From assembly GCA_031268395.1 (NCBI GenBank), contig JAIRXI010000103.1, positions 1 to 6,935 of the forward strand: 6,935 nucleotides of DNA, given 5' to 3'. The translations under genes and the position numbers were made by a program. This document shows positions 1 to 5,859 of this stretch, piece by piece. Each line of letters starts with the position of its first letter. The first letter of the stretch is position 1. Origin of the DNA: Tannerella sp. GTDB lineage: Bacteria > Bacteroidota > Bacteroidia > Bacteroidales > Tannerellaceae. The notes under the pieces were generated by a model. The model ran no database searches. It saw only the letters and a list, made by a program, of their open reading frames with translations, and was not told where the DNA came from.

Positions 1-690
1 CGGAATGGCAATTCCACCGTCATCCATATAAATTTCCCGTCCGCCACGGAATAGCACGGCGTAGCTGTCCGGCGGCAGCAGGCTGTCCGGCAGCGCTGTC
101 GGCCTGCCATCATAAACGAACGACCACCCTTTCAGGGAAACCGGGCTTCCGGAAGCATTATAGATTTCCACGTATTCCGTCTCGGGGAATGCGGTCAGTC
201 CGACCGGATTCGCCATGATTTCGCTAATCAGCACATCGCCCGGCTGCGACGGGTCTTTGGGCGAGTTGGCCGATCCGGGCGTACCGCCGCGCGGATCGCA
301 GGACAGATACCAGTTGCCTGCCTCATCCCGCTCCCACGACCGGGCGGCCAGGGCCGCAGCATAGTCGACGGAATAAATCACCATACCGGCGGAATTGACT
401 AATTGCAGTGATTTCCCGTCATTGGCCAGAGCTGCGGGGAAGGTTGCTGTCGGAATGGCAACTCCTCCGTCATCTACATGAATCTCCCGTCCGCCGCGGA
501 ACAGCACGGCATAGCCGTCCGGCGGCAGCAGACTGTCCGGCAATGCCGTCGGCCTGCCGTCATAAACAAACGACCACCCGTCCAGCGAAACCGTATCTTC
601 CGAGGTGTTGTACAGCTCTATATATTCCGTTTCGGGCAATGCAATCAGTCCTGCCGGATTCGCCATGATTTCATTGATCAGTATATCTCC
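1..690 (-). repeat. 150-codon in-frame tandem duplication inside the lamin-tail gene
   Basis: Bases 1-240 align without gaps to 451-690 at an offset of exactly 450 nt. In protein, residues 27-106 and 177-256 match at about 64 of 80 positions by my hand count. The stretch around YDGRPTALPDSLLPPD is identical in both copies, while the first 40 or so residues carry most of the changes. The second unit is incomplete because the window ends, and more units could lie to the left. Confidence 0.9.
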
Positions 691-768
691 GGCAGAAATT
701 TCCTTCGGCAGGGCGGTTAAGCCTGTCGGAAGAATCAAAATGCTGATTATAAAAAGTAAACGTTTCAT
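1..768 (-). CDS. Secreted protein with tandem lamin-tail domains (C-terminus beyond left edge)
   Basis: Reading leftward from ATG at 768-766, the frame stays open for 256 codons to base 1, so only the N-terminal part is seen. Residues 1-19 look like a Sec signal peptide: KR, then a hydrophobic run, then LTA as a likely cleavage site. There is no lipobox cysteine. Two copies of a lamin-tail (LTD) domain follow. The first covers about residues 28-168, with an ETEYIELYN strand, GWSF at 64-67, PDGYAVLF, and the typical closing motif GTPGSAN at 162-168. The second starts at residue 178, exactly 150 residues later, and runs off the edge. Bacterial LTDs are immunoglobulin-like folds found in secreted or surface proteins, sometimes with nuclease or other catalytic domains. 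No catalytic part is visible here, so the function is unknown. The gene is divergent from asd. No convincing TAnnTTTG box was found upstream of it. Confidence 0.85.
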   Translation of the reverse strand, partial: MKRLLFIISILILPTGLTALPKEISAGDILINEIMANPAGLIALPETEYIELYNTSEDTVSLDGWSFVYDGRPTALPDSLLPPDGYAVLFRGGREIHVDDGGVAIPTATFPAALANDGKSLQLVNSAGMVIYSVDYAAALAARSWERDEAGNWYLSCDPRGGTPGSANSPKDPSQPGDVLISEIMANPVGLTAFPETEYVEIYNASGSPVSLKGWSFVYDGRPTALPDSLLPPDSYAVLFRGGREIYMDDGGIAIP

Positions 769-836
769 TGAAATGATTCGTCTAACGTGATTTTCTAAGT
801 CTTAATAAAGTAATGCCACTGCCAACTTTGTTTTTT

Positions 837-860
837 TAGCGGACAGAAAAATGTCCGTTA
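837..860. promoter_or_regulatory. Imperfect 9-bp dyad upstream of the asd -7 box
   Basis: The arms are TAGCGGACA (837-845) and TGTCCGTTA (852-860), separated by GAAAAA. Eight of nine positions are complementary, and the inner six (CGGACA/TGTCCG) are perfect. The dyad covers the place where a -33 element would lie for the box at 873-880. That position suits an operator or a short hairpin; the regulator is not identified. Confidence 0.4.
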
Positions 861-872
861 CCATTTTTTTTA

Positions 873-880
873 TACATTTG
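873..880 (+). promoter_or_regulatory. Predicted -7 box (TACATTTG) for asd
   Basis: TACATTTG matches the Bacteroidota -7 consensus TAnnTTTG exactly. No TTTG or TTG is visible at the usual -33 spacing. Transcription would start around 885-888, leaving an asd leader of about 100 nt, much longer than the 15-20 nt leaders inferred for the other genes here. Confidence 0.55.
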
Positions 881-888
881 CACGCTCA

Positions 889-913
889 TTTTGTGGCGAT
901 TGAATCCACAAAA
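889..913 (+). promoter_or_regulatory. Stem-loop at the predicted 5' end of the asd leader
   Basis: The arms TTTTGTGG (889-896) and CCACAAAA (906-913) are perfectly complementary over 8 bp around a 9-nt loop. The stem begins within a few bases of the predicted asd transcription start, so the mRNA could carry this hairpin at its very 5' end. It does not cover the start codon, which is about 70 nt further on. No known riboswitch architecture was recognised. Confidence 0.45.
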
Positions 914-984
914 GAAAAAAGTTCAATATTAAGGCCGTAAAGATATAAATAAAATAGTGCCGTTTCAAAAATTAAATATTAAAA

Positions 985-2010
985 ATGACAGTAGCAATTG
1001 TAGGAATAAGTGGTGCAGTGGGACAGGAATTGCTGCGCGTGTTGGAAGACCGGAATTTCCCGGCCGATGACTTGAGGCTGTTCGGTTCGGCCCGGAGTGC
1101 GGGACGCAGTTATGCGTTCCGGGGGAAAGCGTACAGGGTGAACGAATTGAAACAGAATGACGACTTCAAAGGCGTGCAGATAGCATTTACATCGGCCGGG
1201 GCGGGAACCTCAAGGGCCTTTGCCGGGACCATTACGAAACACGGTGCGGTGATGATTGACAATTCCAGTGCGTTTCGCATGGACGGCGACGTGCCGCTGG
1301 TGGTACCCGAAGTCAACCCGGAAGATGCGTTGACACATCCGCGCAGCATCATCGCCAATCCGAACTGTTCTACCATCCAGATGGTCGTTGCCTTGAAACC
1401 GCTTGAAACACTGGCGCATATCAGGCGTATTCATGTGGCTACCTATCAGTCGGCTTCAGGCGCCGGAGCCGCCGCTATGGACGAATTAATCGCCCAGAAC
1501 CGACAATGGCTCGACGGCTCGACGCCGAAAGCGGAGAAGTTTGCCTTTCCGCTGGCATATAACGTGATTCCCCATATCGACATTTTCACCGATAACGGAT
1601 ACACGAAAGAGGAAATGAAAATGCATAACGAAACGCGGAAAATCATGCACTCGGACGTTGCCGTCAGCGCCACATGCGTACGTGTACCTGTGTTGCGGGC
1701 ACATTCGGAAGCCATCTGGATAGAAACCGAACGCCCCCTGTCGGTCGAGGAAGCCCGTGTTGCGCTTGAACAGGCAGAAGGCATTGAGGTGCAGGACAAT
1801 CCGACGGAAAAGTCCTACCCGATGCCGCTGTTCGCTGCCGAAAAAGACCCGGTATACGTAGGGCGTATCCGGAAAGACATTTCAAATCCAAACGGGCTTT
1901 CGTTCTGGTGTGTCAGCGACCAGATCAGAAAAGGCGCTGCCCTGAATGCCGTCCAGATTGCCGAATACCTGATTAAAACGGGTAATATCCAGGCCCGGGA
2001 GACAGCCTGA
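985..2010 (+). CDS. asd: Aspartate-semialdehyde dehydrogenase
   Basis: This 341-residue enzyme catalyses the NADPH-dependent reductive dephosphorylation of aspartyl-4-phosphate to aspartate-4-semialdehyde in the cytoplasm. The product is the branch point to lysine/diaminopimelate, threonine and methionine. The N-terminal nucleotide-binding loop GISGAVG is at residues 7-13. The phosphate-binding region NSSAFR ends at Arg98. The catalytic cysteine is Cys128 in NPNCST, with Gln155 in TYQSASGAG and the likely acid/base His240 in LRAHSEA. ETRK is at 216-219, and [13 protein letters not shown] near the C-terminus is characteristic. The length fits the shorter (about 330-345 residue) branch of the family rather than the roughly 367-residue enterobacterial form. 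The ATG at 985 starts directly at the conserved first beta strand (MTVAIVG) after an A-rich leader. The gene seems monocistronic: its own promoter lies upstream and a terminator starts about 40 nt after the stop. No other lysine-pathway gene is in the window. Confidence 0.97.
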   Translation: MTVAIVGISGAVGQELLRVLEDRNFPADDLRLFGSARSAGRSYAFRGKAYRVNELKQNDDFKGVQIAFTSAGAGTSRAFAGTITKHGAVMIDNSSAFRMDGDVPLVVPEVNPEDALTHPRSIIANPNCSTIQMVVALKPLETLAHIRRIHVATYQSASGAGAAAMDELIAQNRQWLDGSTPKAEKFAFPLAYNVIPHIDIFTDNGYTKEEMKMHNETRKIMHSDVAVSATCVRVPVLRAHSEAIWIETERPLSVEEARVALEQAEGIEVQDNPTEKSYPMPLFAAEKDPVYVGRIRKDISNPNGLSFWCVSDQIRKGAALNAVQIAEYLIKTGNIQARETA

Positions 2011-2050
2011 GCTGTCATTGCTGCATTCCGTTTTCTACCAACATTCCCTC

Positions 2051-2099
2051 CCTGCCGGGACGGGCCACAGTGCATTGCGGGCCGTTTTTTGCCGGCAGG
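2051..2099 (+). terminator. asd: Nested-hairpin terminator after asd
   Basis: An inner hairpin pairs ACGG-CC (2060-2066, one G:G mismatch) with GG-CCGT (2079-2085), and further pairs (C2068-G2077, A2069-T2076) lead to a small loop. Six Ts follow immediately (2085-2090), as in an intrinsic terminator. An outer perfect 8-bp stem, CCTGCCGG (2051-2058) with CCGGCAGG (2092-2099), encloses the inner hairpin and the T-run. The outer stem would compete with normal termination geometry, or could act on transcripts arriving from the convergent gene. Confidence 0.7.
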
Positions 2100-2104
2100 C
2101 CCTC

Positions 2105-2144
2105 CCGGACACGCGGGGAAGTGTCTAATGGACGTTTTGGGTTT
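2105..2144 (+). repeat. Interspersed intergenic repeat, copy 1 (40 nt)
   Basis: It contains the exact core GTGTCTAATGGAC at 2121-2133. Over 40 nt it matches the copy at 6869-6908 at 35 positions without gaps: shared CCGGACACG, then GGGAA plus the core, then a variable 5-nt segment, then GGGTTT. It lies between the asd terminator and the 3' end of the convergent methyltransferase gene, outside any real coding frame. Confidence 0.85.
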
Positions 2145-2174
2145 ATTTCCAGACAGCTCCTTACTTCAGGTCCT

Positions 2175-2921
2175 TCATCTGCGACGAAATTCGGCACAGA
2201 TGATGGCGGTGGCGAGCGCCACGTTCAGCGATTCGGCGCCGGTGCGGGACGCCGGCCAGGGAGGGATGCGGAGCCGCGTGTCGACCAGGGCTTCGACAGA
2301 CGGGCGGATGCCGTTTCCTTCGTTGCCCATGACAAGGATGCCGTTGGGGGAAAGAGGCGCCTCGTAAAGGCTGTCGCCCTCCGTGAACGCGCCGTATCGC
2401 GGAGCCGTCCGGCGGTCATTCAGAAAGATTTCAAGTGCTGCATAATGCACGCCGACGCGCGCCGGTGCACCCATGGAAGCCTGTATGGCTTTCGGCCCGA
2501 AGGCGTCGGCGGTGTCCGGGCTGCAGACGACGTGTTCGATGCCGAACCAGTCGGCCAGCCGAAGGATCGTTCCCAGGTTGCCGGGATCCTGCACGCCGTC
2601 GAGCGCCAGGATCAGCCCGTTGGCCGGATCCGCTTCCTCCAGGCCGGGCGCCGGACGCCTGAAAACGGCCAGCACCTGTTGCGGCGATTTCAGCAGACTG
2701 ACTTTCCGGATGTCTCCCTCCTCCGCCACCTCCAGCGTCTTTGCCGGCAGATGGCCCTGCGTCGCCATCCACGACGGCTCGGCCAGCATCCATTCGCATT
2801 CGAGCGCCCCGACCAGTTCGCTCACCAGCTTGTTGCCTTCCGCCACAAAGAGCTGTTCCCTGTCGCGGTTTTTTTTCATTTCCAGCGAATGTATCCACTT
2901 TATTTTTGCCTTGCTTACCAT
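2175..2921 (-). CDS. SpoU/TrmH-family RNA 2'-O-methyltransferase
   Basis: A 248-residue SPOUT-class methyltransferase that would transfer a methyl group from SAM to a ribose 2'-OH in tRNA or rRNA; the target base cannot be read from the sequence. The N-terminus (about 1-95) has the substrate-binding signature FVAEGNKLVSEL at 25-36. The catalytic knot domain carries motif 1, LDGVQDPGNLGTILR, at 107-121 with the conserved Asn115 and Arg121. Motif 2, MGNEGNGI, is at 198-205. Motif 3, IP followed by ESLNVALA, is at 219-237. Ten residues separate IP from SLN, somewhat longer than in TrmH-type enzymes; this may be normal for the lineage. The start MVSKAKIKWIHSL fits the family, so ATG 2921-2919 is preferred. 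The gene is convergent with asd. A near-consensus -7 box (TATCTTTA, minus strand, 2933-2926) lies immediately upstream. Codon and base composition resemble asd and tamL rather than the AT-rich patch behind it. Confidence 0.93.
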   Translation of the reverse strand: MVSKAKIKWIHSLEMKKNRDREQLFVAEGNKLVSELVGALECEWMLAEPSWMATQGHLPAKTLEVAEEGDIRKVSLLKSPQQVLAVFRRPAPGLEEADPANGLILALDGVQDPGNLGTILRLADWFGIEHVVCSPDTADAFGPKAIQASMGAPARVGVHYAALEIFLNDRRTAPRYGAFTEGDSLYEAPLSPNGILVMGNEGNGIRPSVEALVDTRLRIPPWPASRTGAESLNVALATAIICAEFRRR

Positions 2922-2924
2922 CGC

Positions 2925-3047
2925 CTAAAGATACAGTGTAAGGTCTGTCAACACCCGTGTCAAACCTTTCGGACAGGAGGAAGAAGCTGTAATCTCAGCG
3001 CTGTTTCTCGCCTCTGGCGGCGCATATTTATTCTCATTATCGCTCAT
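2925..3047 (-). CDS. Possible 40-residue small protein
   Basis: An ATG at 3047-3045 opens a frame of 40 codons ending in TAG at 2927-2925. The start lies 4 nt after the stop of the upstream 97-codon gene and is preceded by AAGGTGA, a Shine-Dalgarno-like sequence. The TAG lies only 3 nt before the methyltransferase ATG. This tight spacing resembles an operon of three genes. The product begins MSDNENKYAPPEARN, is hydrophilic, has one cysteine and shows no signal peptide, membrane segment or recognised domain. An ORF this short can easily arise by chance, and a possible dyad and promoter overlap it, so the call rests on spacing alone. Confidence 0.22.
   Translation of the reverse strand: MSDNENKYAPPEARNSAEITASSSCPKGLTRVLTDLTLYL
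2926..2933 (-). promoter_or_regulatory. Near-consensus -7 box upstream of the methyltransferase gene
   Basis: On the minus strand the sequence is TATCTTTA, matching TAnnTTTG at five of six fixed positions. It ends only four bases before the ATG at 2921, so it would give an essentially leaderless transcript. It also overlaps the stop codon of the possible 40-codon ORF. If that ORF is real and the genes are co-transcribed, this box may be fortuitous. Confidence 0.25.
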
Positions 3048-3051
3048 GCGC
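3020..3051 (-). promoter_or_regulatory. Weak inverted repeat just after the 97-codon gene
   Basis: GCGCAT (3020-3025) pairs perfectly with ATGCGC (3046-3051) around a 20-nt AT-rich loop. It directly follows the stop of the minus-strand gene and contains the ATG of the possible 40-codon ORF in its arm. It could be a weak terminator or could mask that start; there is no T-tract in the transcript after it. Confidence 0.25.
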
Positions 3052-3345
3052 TCACCTTATATTGCTTTGAATTTGACCGTTTTTTTTTGAAGGAGTCATG
3101 ATTTTCTCGCGAATCAGGGCAAACTGAGCAGTAAGCTCTTTCAGCTTCTTATTACATTCTTCAAGTGATTTGTCCTGTTCCATTTTTGAGCTAAACCACT
3201 CCGGCATATTCAAAATTTCCACTCTCGACTTGCCATTTTTTCCATCGGGAATATGGCGAAACCCAATACCGCTATTATCCTCGGCGATTCCTTCGGCCCC
3301 GTTTATGTTCCAGCCTTTGAGCCTGTTTTTTATATTTACCTTCAT
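3052..3345 (-). CDS. Unrecognised 97-residue protein with C-terminal coiled-coil-like helix
   Basis: I do not recognise this family. The frame is open further upstream (to 3480), but the ATG at 3345-3343 (MKVNIKNRLKGW) is preferred. An exact -7 box on the minus strand (3372-3365) ends 19 nt before it, and earlier starts would overlap tamL and its promoter. Residues 1-50 are polar, with IAEDNSGIGFRHIPDGKNGK. Residues about 50-85 are rich in Glu, Lys and Leu (SLEECNKKLKELTAQFALIREKI) and could form an amphipathic or coiled-coil helix. The tail is basic and polar. There is no signal peptide or membrane segment, so it should be cytoplasmic. GC content here is about 41% by hand count (3061-3345), clearly below the flanking genes, which suggests later acquisition or a different constraint. 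It could also be a chance frame. Confidence 0.45.
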   Translation of the reverse strand: MKVNIKNRLKGWNINGAEGIAEDNSGIGFRHIPDGKNGKSRVEILNMPEWFSSKMEQDKSLEECNKKLKELTAQFALIREKIMTPSKKNGQIQSNIR

Positions 3346-3364
3346 TCTGCCTGTTTTGAAAAGC

Positions 3365-3372
3365 CAAAAGTA
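3365..3372 (-). promoter_or_regulatory. Predicted -7 box (TACTTTTG) for the 97-residue gene
   Basis: Read on the minus strand the sequence is TACTTTTG, an exact TAnnTTTG match. It ends 19 nt before the proposed ATG at 3345, the same geometry seen for tamL and the downstream lipoprotein gene. No TTTG was found at the -33 position. It lies 21 nt from the opposite-facing tamL box, forming a compact divergent promoter. Confidence 0.5.
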
Positions 3373-3393
3373 CGGGAAATAATTTATTTGGCG

Positions 3394-3401
3394 TATTTTT
3401 G
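3394..3401 (+). promoter_or_regulatory. tamL: Predicted -7 box (TATTTTTG) for tamL
   Basis: TATTTTTG is an exact TAnnTTTG match ending 21 nt before the GTG at 3423. Transcription would start at about 3406-3409. A TTG start at 3399, the longest possible frame, would lie inside this promoter element and is therefore unlikely. No -33 TTTG is seen at normal spacing. Confidence 0.6.
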
Positions 3402-3422
3402 TGGACTGAAAAAAATGGTGCA

Positions 3423-5753
3423 GTGAAGAAAACAGTCTGTCTTTTATGGTTTGCGGGTTGGATGGCATGTATCCTTTCATGCCGCACGACGAAATTTGTG
3501 GGCGACGGCGAATATCTGCTGGACAGGGTGTCGATCAGGGTGGACAGCAGCCGGGTCCGGCCCGGCGACCTGAAACCCTATCTCAGGCAGCAGCCGAACT
3601 ACCGGATTTTCGGCCTCCTGAAATGGCCGCTATACGTGTATAACTGGTCGGGACGGAACGAAAAGAGCTGGCTGAACCGGGAACTCCGCCGGCTTGGAGA
3701 ACCGCCCGAAATCGTGAACGACACGCTGACACGCCAGTCGCAGACCGAGTTTAAACGCTATCTGGTCAACAAGGGCTATCTTCAGGCCGAAGTTTCCGCG
3801 TCGGTGAATACCGTCTCGCGAAAAAAAGCGGCCGTAAGCTACCATGTCACTCCGAACGAGCCATACCGCATCCGGCAATACCGGATAAGCATCGACAATC
3901 CGCAGATCGACAGCATTGTCCGCCTGGAAGCGCCGCGACCGTCGCGGCTCTCCTCCCTCTTTCACTCGGCCGAAGAATTTACCCCGCTTGTGCAGACGGG
4001 CGACCTGTTTGACCGCGACCTGCTGAACAAGGAGCGGCAACGCATCACGAAACTGCTGCGACGCAGGGGATACTATGCCTTTAACCATGATGCGATCCGC
4101 TTCACGGCCGACACCGTCGAGGGGCGCCGGGTCAACCTGGAAATGACGCTGAAATCCCCGCCTGCAGACGATCCCGCGGCAGAACGGACCTGCCGGCCCT
4201 ATTACATTCACCGGGTGCGCATCATGGCCGGATACGATCCCCTGAACCCGGAGAAGAACATGCCGAAAGATTCGGTGCGGAAACGGGATATCGGGATTTT
4301 CTACCTGGAAAAGGAGCAGACCCTCCGCCCCGACGTCCTGCTGCACAAGTGCTACATCACGCCCGGCATGTTGTACAGCGAGCGGAACGTCGAACAGACC
4401 TACAATGCGCTGATGACCCTGCGCACGCTGCGCTACGTGAACATCCGCTATGACGAGTTTGAAGAAAACGACACGCTGAAGCTGAACTGCACCATCCTCA
4501 CCACGCCGGAGAAGACGCAGGGCGTCGGCGTCGAAGTGGAAGGCACCAATTCGTCCGGCGATTTCGGCTTTGCCTCCGGACTGAATTACCAGCACCGGAA
4601 CCTGTTCCGGGGTTCGGAACTGTTCTCGGCCAAAATCCGGGGCGCTTACGAGGCCATTTCGGAGACAAGAGGCTCGGGCGGGGGCAACTACTGGGAATAT
4701 TCCGGCGAGGCGTCCGTCCTGTTCCCCTCGTTCCTGTTCCCCTTTGTCAGCCTTGACTTCCGGCAGAAACTGCGCGCTACGACGGAGTTGAAGCTGAGCT
4801 ACGACCATCAGCGGCGTCCGGAATACCGGCGGGAAATCCTTTCGGGAGGCTGGAGCTACATCTGGCAGAACCGCGCCAGTTCCCTCGAACGCCATACGCT
4901 GAAACTGCTGGACGTGAACTATATTCATCTTCCCTACATTGATCAGTCGTTCAAGGATTCGCTGCCCGGCCTGTCCACGCTCTATAATTACAACGACCTG
5001 TTTATTTTCGGCTCCGGTTATACGTATTCCTTCAACAATTACGACCCGCTGAAACGCGGCCGCGACACGTATTCATTCCGGCTGTCCGTCGAACTGGCCG
5101 GCAACATGCTCTACGGGCTGTCCAGCCTGTTCGGTGCGGACAGGGACGCCTACGGCCGCTACAAACTGCTCGGCCTCCATTATTCGCAGTTTGTAAAGGG
5201 CGATATCGACTTTGCCCGGAGCCTCATCATCGACGAGCGCAATTCCCTGGCCGTGCATCTGGGCTGGGGGATCGGCTATCCGTACGGAAATGCAAAGGAA
5301 CTGCCTTTTGAACGGCGTTACTTTGCCGGCGGAGCCAACAGCAACCGGGGATGGTCGATACGGTCGTTAGGCCCGGGCAGCATGCCGGTGACCGACCGGA
5401 CAACGTTCGTCAACCAGGTGGGCGACATCCGCCTGGACGCCAATATCGAATACCGTTCCAAACTGTTCTGGAAACTCGAACTGGCAGCCTTCATGGACGG
5501 CGGGAATATCTGGACCGTCCGGACCTACGACTACCAGCCGAACGGAAGATTCGACTTTACCCGCTTCTACAAAGAGATTGCCGCATCCTGCGGCCTGGGC
5601 GTCCGGCTGGACTTCGACTATTTCCTCATCCGTTTCGACACGGGCATGAAAGTCTACAATCCCCAGGAAACGGGCCGCCTGAAATGGGCGGTCCTGTATC
5701 CGGGACGGCAAGACCAGTTTGCCTGGCACTTTGCCGTCGGCTATCCGTTCTGA
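3423..5753 (+). CDS. tamL: TamL-like BamA/TamA-family outer-membrane lipoprotein
   Basis: A 776-residue Omp85-superfamily protein, probably anchored in the outer membrane and acting with TamB-type partners in outer-membrane assembly. The GTG at 3423 is chosen because it gives a compact lipoprotein signal (MKKTVCLLWFAGWMACILSC) with lipidated Cys20 and follows the -7 box by 21 nt; a TTG at 3399 would add eight odd residues. After the cysteine, TTKFVGDGEYLL begins a periplasmic POTRA region extending to about residue 365; FKRYLVNKGYL and ITKLLRRRGYYAF are POTRA-like helices. The barrel covers about 366-776. It contains the loop-6 signature NSNRGW (Arg642-Gly643-Trp644, equivalent to the VRGF/Y motif of BamA) and ends in a beta-signal-like strand with terminal Phe (WHFAVGYPF). 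The N-terminal lipobox separates it from BamA and classical TamA and fits the Bacteroidota TamL form. No tamB follows; a strong stem-loop does, so it appears to be transcribed alone. Confidence 0.9.
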   Translation: MKKTVCLLWFAGWMACILSCRTTKFVGDGEYLLDRVSIRVDSSRVRPGDLKPYLRQQPNYRIFGLLKWPLYVYNWSGRNEKSWLNRELRRLGEPPEIVNDTLTRQSQTEFKRYLVNKGYLQAEVSASVNTVSRKKAAVSYHVTPNEPYRIRQYRISIDNPQIDSIVRLEAPRPSRLSSLFHSAEEFTPLVQTGDLFDRDLLNKERQRITKLLRRRGYYAFNHDAIRFTADTVEGRRVNLEMTLKSPPADDPAAERTCRPYYIHRVRIMAGYDPLNPEKNMPKDSVRKRDIGIFYLEKEQTLRPDVLLHKCYITPGMLYSERNVEQTYNALMTLRTLRYVNIRYDEFEENDTLKLNCTILTTPEKTQGVGVEVEGTNSSGDFGFASGLNYQHRNLFRGSELFSAKIRGAYEAISETRGSGGGNYWEYSGEASVLFPSFLFPFVSLDFRQKLRATTELKLSYDHQRRPEYRREILSGGWSYIWQNRASSLERHTLKLLDVNYIHLPYIDQSFKDSLPGLSTLYNYNDLFIFGSGYTYSFNNYDPLKRGRDTYSFRLSVELAGNMLYGLSSLFGADRDAYGRYKLLGLHYSQFVKGDIDFARSLIIDERNSLAVHLGWGIGYPYGNAKELPFERRYFAGGANSNRGWSIRSLGPGSMPVTDRTTFVNQVGDIRLDANIEYRSKLFWKLELAAFMDGGNIWTVRTYDYQPNGRFDFTRFYKEIAASCGLGVRLDFDYFLIRFDTGMKVYNPQETGRLKWAVLYPGRQDQFAWHFAVGYPF

Positions 5754-5758
5754 CACGT

Positions 5759-5806
5759 CTGTTTTTGATTTTTTTTATCCGCTCATAAAAAATCTCCGAA
5801 AAACAG
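5759..5806 (+). terminator. Long AT-rich stem-loop after tamL
   Basis: CTGTTTTTGATTTTTT (5759-5774) pairs with AAAAAATC (5787-5794) and, after a 4-nt bulge (TCCG), with AAAAACAG (5799-5806). That gives 16 bp with a 12-nt loop, starting 5 nt after the tamL stop. It is likely a transcript end or 3'-stabilising structure. Its position before the next gene's own promoter supports separate transcription of the two genes. Confidence 0.6.
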
Positions 5807-5830
5807 TTCCGGTGGTATGCTTTTTTTGGC

Positions 5831-5838
5831 TACTTTTG
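5831..5838 (+). promoter_or_regulatory. Predicted -7 box (TACTTTTG) for the downstream lipoprotein gene
   Basis: TACTTTTG matches TAnnTTTG exactly and ends 21 nt before the ATG at 5860. Transcription would start around 5843-5846, giving a leader of about 15 nt. It is the same 8-mer as the box of the 97-residue gene. No TTTG is present at the usual -33 distance. Confidence 0.6.
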
Positions 5839-5859
5839 TGCAACGAACAAATAACATGT

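Larger units (their letters stand above)
769..984. other. Divergent intergenic region between the lamin-tail gene and asd
   Basis: These 216 nt are AT-rich and contain no credible ORF. They hold an imperfect dyad (837-860), a -7 box facing asd (873-880) and an 8-bp stem-loop (889-913), each listed separately. The stretch nearest the lamin-tail start (769-836) shows no clear promoter; the sequence TACTTTAT on the minus strand is only a weak -7 resemblance. Confidence 0.75.

Noticed and set aside
408..790. Small plus-strand frames antisense to the lamin-tail gene
   Set aside because: The minus-strand reading gives a signal peptide and duplicated lamin-tail domains through 256 uninterrupted codons. 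The plus-strand frames lack any feature.
2901..2908. TATTTTTG on the plus strand inside the methyltransferase gene
   Set aside because: It matches TAnnTTTG but lies within coding sequence, with no plus-strand gene starting nearby. One or more chance matches are expected in a window this size.
2070..3101. Long plus-strand open frame opposite the RNA methyltransferase
   Set aside because: It is an antisense shadow of a gene with clear SpoU motifs. Its translation is Arg/Pro/His-rich with no recognisable domain, and it runs through the repeat and the AT-rich patch.
3346..3480. N-terminal extension of the 97-residue minus-strand gene
   Set aside because: It would cross both divergent -7 boxes and overlap the tamL coding start. 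The downstream ATG fits the promoter geometry.
3630..4928. 432-codon minus-strand frame inside tamL
   Set aside because: The opposite strand encodes a convincing Omp85 protein. The antisense frame has no recognisable fold or start context and is expected in GC-rich coding DNA.
5719..5859. N-terminal extension of the lipoprotein gene upstream of ATG 5860
   Set aside because: It overlaps the end of tamL, the AT-rich stem-loop and the -7 box, and it would place residues before an otherwise ideal lipoprotein signal.
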